Shown: positions 54,290 to 64,000 of the stretch, piece by piece
Layout of the letters: the number at the start of each line of letters is the position of its first letter
How positions within the stretch are numbered: position 1 is the first letter of the stretch
Assembly: GCA_026075535.2 (NCBI GenBank)
Contig: AP026545.1
Location: 10,354,001 to 10,418,000 of the forward strand
Length of the DNA: 64,000 bases
Origin: Tricholoma matsutake
Lineage: Eukaryota > Basidiomycota > Agaricomycetes > Agaricales > Tricholomataceae
Direction: 5' to 3'
Notes under the pieces: generated by a model
The model's input: only the letters and a program-made list of their open reading frames with translations
Told to the model about the DNA's origin: nothing
Database searches by the model: none
Program-made: the position numbers and the translations under genes

Positions 54290-57200
54290 CTGTCTGTGCT
54301 AGGCTTCCCTTTGATCGGTCTCTCGACCTTTCCGAGGTTTTGCCCATGGGTGTTCTCATGGTATTGCATGAGTAAAGCTGCATGGAATACCAGGTGGATC
54401 TTCCATCTCGGCAGCAGTTTCAATTGGTATGTCATTCTCGACAGGGCATCTTCAATCATGAAGGGCCCTTCTCATTTTGGCACCAATTTTCTCGTTGGGT
54501 AGCCAATCTTCAGGTGCTTGGAGTCAAGCCATACCTGTTCTCCAATCTTGAACGGTTTGTATCACCCTTTTGTTCGGGTGGCCATAGCCTGTCTGGCCAG
54601 TTTGTGTGTGGCAAGAGCTTCCCTTCTTGCAGAGAGAAGCTCTTGGATTCTCTGTTTGGCAGCTGGCACATTTGTCTTTTTGTAAGGGGTGGGGATAGCA
54701 TGTGGTTGATATCCCATCATCAAGTAAAATGGTGAATGTTTTACTGCAGAGTGCATCTTCTGGTTATGTGCAAATTCTGCTGTTGGGAGATAATGCTCCC
54801 AATCTTCTGGTTTGTTTGAACAGAACATGTGGAGGTAGACCTCTAGCTCTTGGTTTACTCGCTCCGTTTCTCCATCGGTCTGGGGGTGATAGGCAGTGCT
54901 CATGGATAACTTGATTCCGAGCAGTCGTCTGAGTTCTTGGAAGAGTTTGGATGCAAATCGAGGGTCTCTGTCTGAGATGATTCTTCTGGGGAGTCCAAAT
55001 CTTGTGTATACATGGCACAGGTAGAGGTCTGCAGTGCCAAGTGTGTCGATCATCTTTGTGCAAGGGATAAAAATTACCCCCTTCGTAAGACCATGGTCTA
55101 CCACAACCATGATTGAGTCAAATCCATTTATTATGGGCAGGTCCATAATGAAATCTGTTGTTACCAGCTCAAATGGTCTGCTGGCATTGGATGATATTGG
55201 TGTCAGTGGTGGGGTCATCGGGTGTGTGTTGATCTTCATTTGCTGGCACTTTGCACAGCCTTCAACATACTTCTTTATGAAGTTGGCCATTCCTGGCCAC
55301 CAGTAGTCTCGTCGGATCCATTCAATTGTCTGCCATTGTCCAGGGTGCCCTGTCATGATGCTATCATGGTATTTCCATATGATTGCTCAGCAGAGGGTTT
55401 TGTCCTGTGGCACATAGCATCTGTCTTTGAAAAAGAGCAGGCCATCTTCAAATTTCCAGTCCTCCAATGCAGACTTGATTGGGGGAGTTCCATTGTTCTT
55501 CAGGGCTTGTAAAGCATCATTTACAAGGTCGTCCTTCATTATTGCTGAGACCAGGGCTCCCTGGAGCTCAGCATCAATCGTTTTCATGAATAGTTCATCA
55601 GCAAGGATGGTCTTGTCCTCGTTATCAGTGTCTTCTTCAGCTATGTGATCCGCTCTCCTCAAACCATCTGTGATCCTGGTATGTGTTGTAGCTTCAGGTC
55701 AAATTGTGACAGGTAGATGCTCCATCTAGCCTGTTGTCGGTTCAGTTTCTGTGCCTGACAGAAGTATGTCAGGTTCTTGTGATCAGATAGTACCGTCACA
55801 GGGAATGGCATCCCCTGTAGGTAGTGTCTCCATGTTTCCAGTGCTTGGATTACTCCCAGTAGTTCCCTGTAGTATATCTTGTAATTTCTTTCCACTTCAT
55901 TGAAAGAATGTGAGATGTATCCGCATGGGTGCCAGTCTCTGTTGGCATCCTGTTGTCTGAGTACTGTGCCTGTTGCAAATTTTGAGGCATCAGATTCCAC
56001 CACAAATGGTTTTGTTGCGTCTGGCATCAGCAGTACTGGGGCTTCATTGAACTTCCTTTTTAGCACATCAAACAACTGCTGGCAGTCATTTGTCCATTTG
56101 AATTTCTGGTTCTTCTTTGTCAAATCATTCAGTGGTCTGGCCAGATCCGTGAAGTGTCTGATGAATTGTCGATAGAAGTTTCCAAATCCTAGGAAGGATC
56201 TTACATCCTTCACTGTCTTTGGCGTGGGCCAGTCCTTGATCCCAGCCAATTTTGTGTTGTCCATTGCAAGTTCATTGGGCCTGATGATCATGCCCAAGAA
56301 ATCAACTTCTTGCAAACTGAACTTGCACTTCTCTATTTTCAGGTAGAGATCACATTGTCGTAGTCATTCAAGGACCCTTTCAGTCCTTATCTGGTGTTCT
56401 TCTTCCATCTTCAAGAAGATCAGGATGTTGTCCATATAGATGACAAGCCATCCTTCATCTAACAGGTCTTGGAAGAGATCGTTCATCATGGCCTGGAATG
56501 TTGCCGGTGAGTTGCACAGCCCAAAGAACATCACCATTGGCTCAAATAGCCCTCAATTAGTCTTGAATGCTGCCTTCCACTCGTCTCCTTTCTTTATCTA
56601 TACATTATGATATTCCCATCGAATATCAAGTTTTGTGAAAAATTTTGCTCCCTTCAGCTTGTCCAAGAGGTCTCTGATCAGTGGCAGGGGGTAGTTGTTT
56701 CGGATCGTTCCTTCATTCAGATAGTGATAGTCTTGGCAAGGTCGCAGAGCATCAGAGTCCTTCTTTGACACGAAGAAGAACGGGGATGACATGGGTGATT
56801 TCGGTGGTCGGATGTATCCTTTCTCCAGGTTTTCATCTAGAAACTCATTGAGTTTCTCTTCTTCAGTGGGTAGACTTTGCAATCCTTCAGTACAAAACCT
56901 TCCTTTAAGTCGATCACATGATCCCACAATTTTGATTCTGGGACTTGTTCAGATGTGGCTTTCTCAAATACCTGTCTGTATTTCTGGTATTCCAGTGGTA
57001 GTAGGTTGTCCAGGGTCTGTTTGCTGGCCTCCCTCCCCTCATTTTGTTCATGTGTGAGTCACTGGGAAATGTATGTCTTTGCTGTGATCCATGCACTCTT
57101 CGAGAATATATATCATGGGGAGTCCTTGGCTTTTGTAATCCTGGAGATCGTGTTCATTTTCCATATGTACATATGGGTTGGTCCTTGGTGTTCCTTGGTC

Positions 57201-58480
57201 AGGGGTGGTTCTTCTGGTGGTTTGAATATGCCAATAACTGGTTCTCCTCACACATATGCAATTAGGAGGTCTGTCAGATCTTGTTCGTAGGTTTCTCCCA
57301 TTCCTCGTATTTCCATGCTGGTGTCTGCCAGTAGTTCCTCATCTGGTACTTCTTCAACCTTTACTTGAGGGGGAGTCTCCCTGGGCATAGGTACTTCAGT
57401 ATTGATGGTACCATGATCTGGGGTCCTAATATTGTGGGTTGGGGTAGTCCCTTGTTGACGGTCATTTGTCCTGTTTTGTGGTGTCATTTTTGGGTTTCTT
57501 TTGCTGGTGCTTCCCTCCCCTGTGGAGGTTAGCAGTTCTTTCATCTTTTGCAAGATTTGTTGTGTCCTGTCACATTCATTGTATTTGCCCTTCTCCAGTT
57601 GTTCTTTCTTCTGGTTCTCTCAGGTCTTGGCGATGGTGCATCTTGCTGCTTCGAGGTTCCTTTCTTCTTTAGGAGTACCCCTGGTCTTGGTCTTTGTGAC
57701 AGCTTTCTGGACCAAATTCAGTTCTTTTGCTTTCTTTTTGGAAAGCCTTTCCTTCATCTTTGCCACAGCCAGTTGTGCTCAGGCAAGGTTTCTCTCCTTT
57801 TCTTCAGAGAGTCTGTCTCTAGTTTTTGCCACAGCCAATCTGGCTCGGGCAAGGCTTCTCTCCTTCTCTTTGGAGAGCCTCTGTCTTGTCTTGGCTACAA
57901 TGCATCAAATTTGTGCCATTCTGTCATTGGGTGCCTCCCTTTCAGTGTCGACCCTGGGGAGGTTTAGGGTGTTCAGGAGGGCCTGTTCGGCTCTTCTTGT
58001 CTTCTCCAAGATTCATTGGATTTGAGCCCATCGTTCTTTGTCTCAGAACTCAAGAGTTCCCTTCTTCCAGTCGATGATCTGGTTTACCTCCCGCAGCCAC
58101 AACAGGCCCAGGATTACTGATTCCTTGCCTAGTCTAGCAACTAGGTATTCCATTGGGTAGTTCCTTCCGTTGATATGGAGCCTCACCTTCATGTATCTCG
58201 TGATCGTTCCCTGCTTATTTGGGGTTCCATCCACATTTGTGGCCCAGATGGTACAGCCTAAGGGATATGTTCTGATCCCTTCTCATTTGACAAAGTTCGA
58301 GTCAATAAAGACTCCTCCTGCTCCAGAGTTGAGGAGCGCATTTGTTGCGATGTCTTTCCCATTGTCTGACTCAGCTACCCGAATAGACAGGCACATAGAT
58401 TGTCTATTCATGGTAGCTAAGAGTACAGATCCTATGGAGACTTCAGTGGTGACTGGCATCGTATCAGGCCGCTGTTCTAA
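54290..58480 (-). pseudogene. pol: Pol of element 2
   Basis: Protease LLNSGAGG (Asp to Asn, codon at 58328-58330) is followed by a long charged linker. Reverse transcriptase has YMDN in place of YMDD (56427-56429). RNase H spans about 55700-56050. A small deletion with frameshift lies near 55660. Integrase has CAKCQQMK, TTDFIMDLP, SDRDPRF and TDGETERVNQELE, all three acidic residues present. Stops: TGA at about 54549, 54471, 55386, 56370 and 56553, and TAG at about 56598. Where element 1 is intact or the family is known, these are mostly Arg. The chromodomain is missing. Both Asp losses fit C|GAC to C|AAC. Confidence 0.92.
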
Positions 58481-59390
58481 AAACCTGATTCCTCCATGAG
58501 GTTGAGGGCTCATTCTTTTTCTTCTTTGTCAAGTTTGTCCAGCATCATGTGGATCTTCTGGTAGGTGTCCACCCCAGTCTTTTTCTGGGTAAAGCGGTTT
58601 TGGTAGGGGGGGGCACTGACCCCATCTGAGTGGGGCTCTTTCCATCCCTGTGGTCAGACAATTGGTGTCCCAGTTGGTGGCAGACAAAAAACAATCCCTT
58701 TTGGAGGTGTTCCATGTGTTCTTGGTTCATTAATTGGTTGATGTCAAGAGAGGGCTGTCCTTTCTTCATCATTTCTTTTGTCTGTTGGTTCTGCCTGGTC
58801 TTTCCCAGGATTGCCATGGCCTGTTTCCATTGGCCTTCATATTTCGAAGCTGCCTTTATCCAGCCTTTGAGAGTGTTGGGTACTGTCTCCATTGTGTGTA
58901 CCCTCTTCAGTAATTTGGGGTGCAGTCCGTCCATGAAGTATTCAATCATGGCTGCATCTTCAGTGATTCCAGTCCTGTCTTTCAGGATGCGGAAGTTTGC
59001 CACATATTCTTTGTGGTTTGCTGAACCTTGTTTGAGATTCTTAATCTCTGTCTTTGCTGTTCCGGTGTCATCGATTGGTGAGAAGGCCTCTAGGACCTTC
59101 TGTCTGACATCTGCGTATTCTCCAAGTCCCTTGGATTGGTGTTGATTGACAAATGCCTGCACCCAGGCAGCTGCAGTCCCTCCATTCATGAAGGACAGCA
59201 TGAAGATGATCTTCTTGTCATTCGTGTCATAGACCTGGTCATTGATTTGCAGGTACAGGTCTATCTCCCACAGGAACTTGGCAGTCTTGGTCTGCTCTCC
59301 TGAGAAGTCTGTGGGTGATCAGATTTGAATGTCCTTCACGGACATTATTAGTGCAGTTGCGGCAGGTTCAGCATCTCATTATAGAGGTCG
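58477..59390 (-). pseudogene. gag: Gag of element 2
   Basis: From about MSVKDIQI (59340) the frame runs through FLWEIDLYLQINDQVYD, FMNGGTAAAWVQAF, FSPIDDTGTAKTEI, LKQGSANHKEYVANF and FMDGLHPKLLKRV, a complete Gypsy retrotransposon-Gag fold region. A degraded knuckle follows (FFVCHQLGHQLSDH; first Cys lost, final ligand His as in element 1). A frameshift occurs in a C-run near 58612, a TGA at about 58512, and the stop TAG at 58477 follows AGGTTTT. Confidence 0.85.
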
Positions 59391-59690
59391 TCGATTTCAT
59401 CTGTTAGGAAGTGGGTGGATGTTTCGGGTGGGGGTGTGTGTGGTTGTTCAAAGTCTTCATAGGTGAGGAAATCTCCTCGTTGTCTTTTGGTTGATCTGTA
59501 GAACCAATGCTGTGCTGGGGTCAAGTAACAGACTAGTCTTCTGTTGTATTGGTACCAAGATGAACCTGGCTGTGGTTCTGCTTCTCTTGGTGGTCAGTCT
59601 GGGGTTTGTCTAGACCCAGGTCATTGTGGTGCATTTCAAGACATATTGCCTACACCTAGGTAGGTGGGATAGCAGATAGTTTAGATCTTA

Positions 59691-60375
59691 TGTTAAGGGC
59701 AAAGCCTCAACTACTCGATCTAGTCAATGTTGTCCAACAAGGTGCTTCCTCGATGAGTCATTTGGTACTAGTCTTACTCAGAGCATCTGACATAAGATGA
59801 TAGTACACCTCTAGCAGGCCTTCTGCATAGAGTCATCTGGGTTCACACACTAAGGGGCTTCCTTAGTGGTTTCGAGTGAGTTCACGTACTAAGGGGATTC
59901 CTTAGTAGTTTTGAATGAGCTTGCAAGTTAAGGCTGTAGATTGCCTAGATCTAAACTAAGGACATCCCTACTACGGGTTGCAGTACTTATACTAAGAGGG
60001 AGGTCCTTATCATCCAATTGGAAAGGTAGATGCGTATCAGGTAAGAATAGAAACAATAAGCCTCATGCCTAGCATGAGGCATCCAATGTCAAGGATCTGA
60101 TGTCAATCATGAGAGTCCAATGTCACGGACCTCATGTCAAAGGGCTGTTGTATCACAGCATGTGTGGGAGTGGGTTCAGGTGCATGGAGTCACCATGCAT
60201 CAAGGGTGCCTTCCATGGGAAGGGGATTGAATGGATGTTGTTGGCATGCATCATGTGTTTGTCTGGTGTCAAGGGCATGCTCTAAGCATAAATCAGGGAG
60301 TGCCTCCTGTCCGGAGGGGATTGTCGGGTATGTTGGGTCAGTTGGGTTCCATGAGTTACAAGGAAAATTGTAACA
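59691..60375 (-). repeat. 5' LTR of element 2
   Basis: 685 bp. Against 53073-53797 it shows at least five TG-opposite-CA pairs (for example near 59781-59795, 59827 and 60019). Hairpins lie at 59848-59868 and 59887-59907. Confidence 0.95.
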
Positions 60376-61054
60376 GCCATCTGTAAACTGAAGCGTACTG
60401 CACATTTCATGCAGCATATCATTCAAGAGACCCTGGAGGTTGATGCAGGATTGGCAATCAGCAGTGGGAGCGGCAATGGCTTGGGAAGCAGGAGTGGGTG
60501 AGTCAGACTCAGTGAAGTACTGCTTATGGTGATCAAGGCTCTGATCCAGGGTGTCAATGCCCATAATGCTGTCCGCTGCCAGTTCACTATGATATCTCCA
60601 CCAATCCAGGGCATATGAGGGCACTAGACTGCTTGTAAGTTTGGGGGCAATACCATCATCCAACACAGCCAAGAGGGATGGATGGAATCTGAGTGGTAGG
60701 TGGTTGAAGTTTACCTCAGCAAGACTGTCAGCCAATGAATGAAGCAGGATCGGCACCTTGAACACCAGGCCAATTGATGTGGCGAAGCCAATGTGAGACA
60801 TGATGCACAGCTGCAATATTTTTGAGTGATGAATCTCTTACTGATTCATAAAAGATCCTGCTTACAAGCTCACAATATAGAACCTTTTGCATCCATTTTT
60901 GCTTTAAGACATTTGCCCCTTGCATGTGCAACAGGACTTGACAGAAATGGGACTCTGCATACCAAATGATCTGCTGTGTATGCATTTGGAGTGGACCTTT
61001 CAGCCCCGATTGTAAAGAAAAAGGGTTGAAGACTGAGAGACATTTATTTGACAT
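60376..61054 (-). pseudogene. Hypothetical gene, 5' part (split by element 2)
   Basis: From about ATG 61054: MSNKCLSVFNPFSLQSGL, QIIWYAESHFCQVLLHMQG, NIAAVHHVSHWLRHINWPG, then (after a shift near 60740) AEVNFNHLPLRFHPSLLAVLDD and DWWRYHSELAADS. The frame ends LQFTDGC at the insertion and resumes at 53066. It looks like well-ordered helical coding sequence with a Trp-rich centre. I do not know the family. It lies on the same strand as, and 50 bp downstream of, the KDZ remnant, and may belong to the same mobile unit. Confidence 0.55.
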
Positions 61055-61099
61055 GTTGATTGTGGTTAGAGATCAAGATGATCGAGTTTATGTAATAGA

Positions 61100-62400
61100 G
61101 GGTCATAGAGGGGAGATGTAATCGACATTTGCTGATGTAAATGCAGTGTCAGCCCTGAATGCTAATTCACACCATAAAGCCCACTGATGGTTAGCATAGG
61201 CTAGGGTGCCAGGCAAGGTATTCTCTGAGTGCGAGGCTGACTGCCACCATTCACTGTGATAAATGAAATACTGCACAGTCCACTGCATTTCATATGTGAC
61301 CAGAAGAAATTCCTCCTTCCATCTATGTCTCTGAGCCCGCGAGCAAAGCCAATGTACTCGCCTAACTATCCAAGAAGTTCAGTGCAATGCAAACAAATAG
61401 CCACAAAATAGACGTACATTCCCAGAATTGATCGGTGGGATCAGGAGCGGGGCCATTAAAGGAAGTGGCAGTGGGTACGGCAGTGGTAGCAGCATCAGGG
61501 AAGGCAGTAACATCAGTCCAAATGTGAGAATTATGCCAAATCCAGGACAGATGAATATTAGTGGAGCCTGGCATATTTGGGTTCAGAATAGCTGTGCTAG
61601 CATTGAGGTCATCTTTTTTAACCGCTGAAACATATTTAAGGTGTCAGTGTCACAATCCAGTGCCACCAATCTGCTTTGGCAATGGTTATACATTTGGGAA
61701 TGCAGGTCAATTTTGTCAACCAACTCCTGGACAGTGGCTTGTGCTCATGTGCAAACTACCTTTCTTGGGGCCACTTGAATAATGTGTGAATATTGAAATG
61801 ACTTGTCCACAATGAGATCCCATAGCTGATGCAGCAGTCAGCTTGCCTGATTCTTCCTGAGCTGAATCTCCACCTCTGCCAGAGGGCCATTAAATGGGAG
61901 GTATACTTGTTGCTCCTCAACTGGAATAGCATTTCTGTCAGCTGGAAGATGTGAAGGCCCTGATGCTGTAGGTGTGTCTTCGTCTGAAGGGTCTAAGTCA
62001 TCAGAGTTGTCAACATTGTAATGGCTGATTTGTGATAGAGCAATGTCATGGTTGGCAAAATTGGCAGCATTTTGTAAATCTGTTAAGGTTTCCATGTGGG
62101 ATGCAAGAGCTTCCCTTTCCCTTTCAACAGATTGCATGTCAGAAACATTTGGTGATGTACCAAGTCAGCAGACTTTGTCTCATAATTCAATCCTGGTGTA
62201 CACCAACAATGGGTTGTGATATATGAGTATCTTAGGCAGTACTTACTGCATTTGTTGAACAATGATTGCAAAATCAATCCACTCCTCAACCGCAGATTGA
62301 ACTGGTGCCAGTGCCACTCCCATTGCCAATGCCAATGCCAATGCTGTTGATGATACTCAACCCAGGAAAACCACCAAAACAGCCAATGAGGCAATCAATG
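61100..62400 (-). pseudogene. KDZ transposase C-terminal region
   Basis: Minus-strand pieces in order: LAEVEIQLRKNQASRLLHQLW (61840), CTRAQATVQELVDKIDLHSQMY, LNMFQRLKKDDLNASTAILNPN, GSTNIHLSWIW (61545), then RVHWLCSRAQRHRWKEEFLLVTYEMQWT (61285-61365) and ANHQWALWCELAF. These are the typical last 250 residues of KDZ (Kyakuja-Dileera-Zisupton) transposases of mushrooms. An intron or frameshift separates the last two parts, and the catalytic core upstream is absent. Inactive remnant. Confidence 0.75.
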
Positions 62401-63533
62401 ATATTTGCAATGAGTCAGAGGAAGGGTGTGAGTCATTCCAAATGTTTGTAGTCGAACCAATAGGAAGATAACTAGTGGGTACTAGTCATGAAGGTAGTGC
62501 TATAGGGGACAAAGGTATTTGATGAGGTCCAATGGGGTATCGATTGATATCGAGGATGATTGATGAGATCAACGGCGAATGATGTTGATGGTTGATGGTT
62601 GATGTGTGAATTCTGGGGACTATTCGATAGGTCAATAGTATACGAAGACTATAGCCAATGGCCACAGAGTGTTGAACTGGTTACTAGTGCTAGTGACAAG
62701 AGGATCAAAGGAGGATCGAGGACGATGATGGTCGTGGAGGTTTCTCGTCGATTGAGAAAACTCATAGAAGTTTTAGATTGCTTGAGAGGATAGATCTGAT
62801 TCTTAGAACTTGATACAAGACAATAGGTGAAGACAATTTCCTCCATTTCCAAGTAGATACTACAGAGTTTTATATGTTTTAAAGAAACTTCCTAAAATGG
62901 AATGAGAAACATGTGTAGAACATGAGGCAAAAGATATGAGTTAAGGCACAAGGCCAAAAAGGAGACTGGAATCCAAACAAGAAAGATATATATCATATGA
63001 TGAAAGAGTAATAAAGGGTATAGAACTAAAAGTGGACTGTCCTTTGTGTATAAATCGCACTAAGTCTTGCAATGATTCATCCAGTGGGTTCTGTGTGCAA
63101 TAGGGACTTGGAACAAGGCTGACCTACTATCAGCAGGTTTGGGCACAAGTTGGAATCCTTCCTGGCACATGGTATTCCACCATATAGATAACAAATGTGG
63201 CACCTGATGTTGCTTTGTAGTCTCTTGATATCGATTGATGATGCTCGATGATGGTCAACAATGTTCAATCGCGGTCGTGGTTTGTTTGAAGATGATCAGG
63301 GATGTTCAATGGTCATTTAGAGGGATTGTAGGGGCTTTCGACATAGTCCTAAGGTTGTGCAATGTGGTCTCTTGGTATGATCAATGTCGCTGGTGATGTT
63401 TCGACACAGTCAATATGATATCGTGATCGATAGACTGAGTTGCGCTGGTCTGGGACCTCATAGGAGTTAGCCGATGTGATTAGAATGTGGTTAGAATGAC
63501 ATATTGGCCTTTGAGCCAAGGAGACAACCTATC
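62345..63533. mobile_element. Second copy of the 1.4-kb insertion family
   Basis: Starts TGATGATACTCAACCC, shares GAGTCAGAGGAAGGGTGTGAG with the copy at 44618, then TAAAGAAACTTCCTAAAA, ACATGAGGCAAAAGA and AAAAGTGGACTGTCCTT, and ends AACCTATC. The middle is diverged but again rich in TCGAT and GATG words. No coding frame. It is flanked on the left by a CCAATG microsatellite. Confidence 0.5.
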
Positions 63534-63682
63534 ATCCTCCCCCTTACTGAAATTCTGACCATCCTGGTCAGTCGAGCTAAAATAACCAGGTCATGTGACA
63601 TTGTTGATCGTTGATTTAAGATGCATTGTGGTTTGAACTTCTCTCTTTTCATTCAATCTCTTTCATCACCCTCCTCGACAAC

Positions 63683-64000
63683 ATGTCCATCCTTGCTGAA
63701 CTCGCTCTTCCCATCCTTGACCAAGCAAAATCGATGCCTGAGGCTGGCAAAGCTGAAGAACTCGACTTTGAGGTGTGGGGTCATGAGTTTTGTGAGAAAA
63801 TGGTATGCCTTTTCCTTTTTCTTTGTTTATCTGCTTCCTGACTTTGTTGATAGGCTGAATACAACGACCTGATCGGGTCATTGGACGAGGCATGCAACGA
63901 ATGTGTGCAGGCGATGTTGGATGAGGCAATCGGTCTATTCACACCATTTGCTCAGGAGGATTGGGTTTCGTGGGGTGGCAGATATCTTTTCGAGGAGTAC
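63683..64000 (+). CDS. Hypothetical protein, 5' end (runs off the window)
   Basis: Exon 1 is 63683-63802 (40 codons, MSILAELALPILDQAK). The intron is 63803-63853 (51 nt, GTATGC...GATAG), and exon 2 runs from 63854 to the window end, all in phase 0. The visible 89 residues are acidic and helical (DEACNECVQAMLDEAIGLF, EDWVSWGGRY). No domain recognised. Frame is clean, so probably an intact gene; its strand and splice style resemble the small gene at 12701. Confidence 0.5.

Larger units (their letters stand above)
53073..60375 (-). mobile_element. Ty3/Gypsy LTR retrotransposon, element 2 (same family as element 1)
   Basis: LTRs at 53073-53797 (725 bp) and 59691-60375 (685 bp), TGTTAAGG...TGTAACA. 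GCCATC lies on both sides (53067-53072, 60376-60381), a 5- or 6-bp target duplication. LTR and protein sequences are homologous to element 1. It is older or more damaged: pol has frameshifts and deletions besides TGA stops, and the protease and RT catalytic Asp residues are Asn. It keeps the Gag capsid missing from element 1 and a fourth ORF, but has lost the chromodomain and most of ORF3. Confidence 0.96.

Overview
The window reads as a transposon-rich, gene-poor stretch of an Agaricomycete (Basidiomycota) genome. Support for this: fungal-type short introns (44-58 nt with GT...TACTAAC...AG), KDZ and Plavaka transposases, a Crinkler-type effector gene, Tad-like LINE remnants, and several small gene families of the kind seen beside transposons in ectomycorrhizal Boletales. 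The order is a guess; nothing here fixes the species.

Layout. 1-871: no gene recognised. 872-8196: Ty3/Gypsy chromovirus-like element (element 1, + strand, 791-bp LTRs, TSD ATAGA) with gag, a GGGTTTT slip site, pol with chromodomain and a third ORF with two zinc knuckles. 8197-10412: hairpin and minisatellite. 10413-13428: a divergent pair of spliced hypothetical genes. 14221-15556: Plavaka-type transposase remnant. 16616-17320: solo LTR. 17515-27608: second Gypsy family (element 3, - strand, 179-bp LTRs, TSD ATCGG) with a long extra ORF 3' of pol. 29601-32162: a pseudogene fragment, then a Crinkler-type gene (CRN header, nuclease-like middle, kinase-like C-terminus), the best-preserved coding locus in the window. 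32816-37607: Copia element (element 4, - strand). 37620-38545: 159-bp satellite that keeps an open frame. 40479-41530: array of palindromes, hairpins and intron-like segments. 41945-46477: truncated Gypsy element (element 5, + strand) split by a 1.4-kb insertion. 46886-49970: a LINE split by a 1.44-kb hAT-like non-autonomous element. 50043-50646: transposon-associated ORF cut by an LTR. 51979-53072 and 60376-61054: one hypothetical gene split by element 2 (53073-60375, - strand, same family as element 1). 61100-62400: KDZ transposase C-terminus. 63683-64000: 5' end of a spliced hypothetical gene.

The unifying theme is decay at CpG. In the Gypsy copies most premature stops are TGA where a paralogue or the family norm has Arg (CGA). 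LTR pairs differ mainly by CG/TG/CA exchanges, including TG-opposite-CA pairs. Several catalytic Asp/Glu residues are lost at C|GA junctions. This is what cytosine methylation with deamination, or a CpG-targeted RIP-like process, would leave. The Crinkler gene keeps many CpGs.

The most unusual structures are (a) seven hairpins at about 40-nt spacing in the LTR leader of the element 1/2 family, (b) a small membrane-anchored ORF directly upstream of the 3' LTR of element 2, (c) palindrome-hairpin-intron modules shared by two loci, and (d) the ORF-preserving 159-bp satellite.
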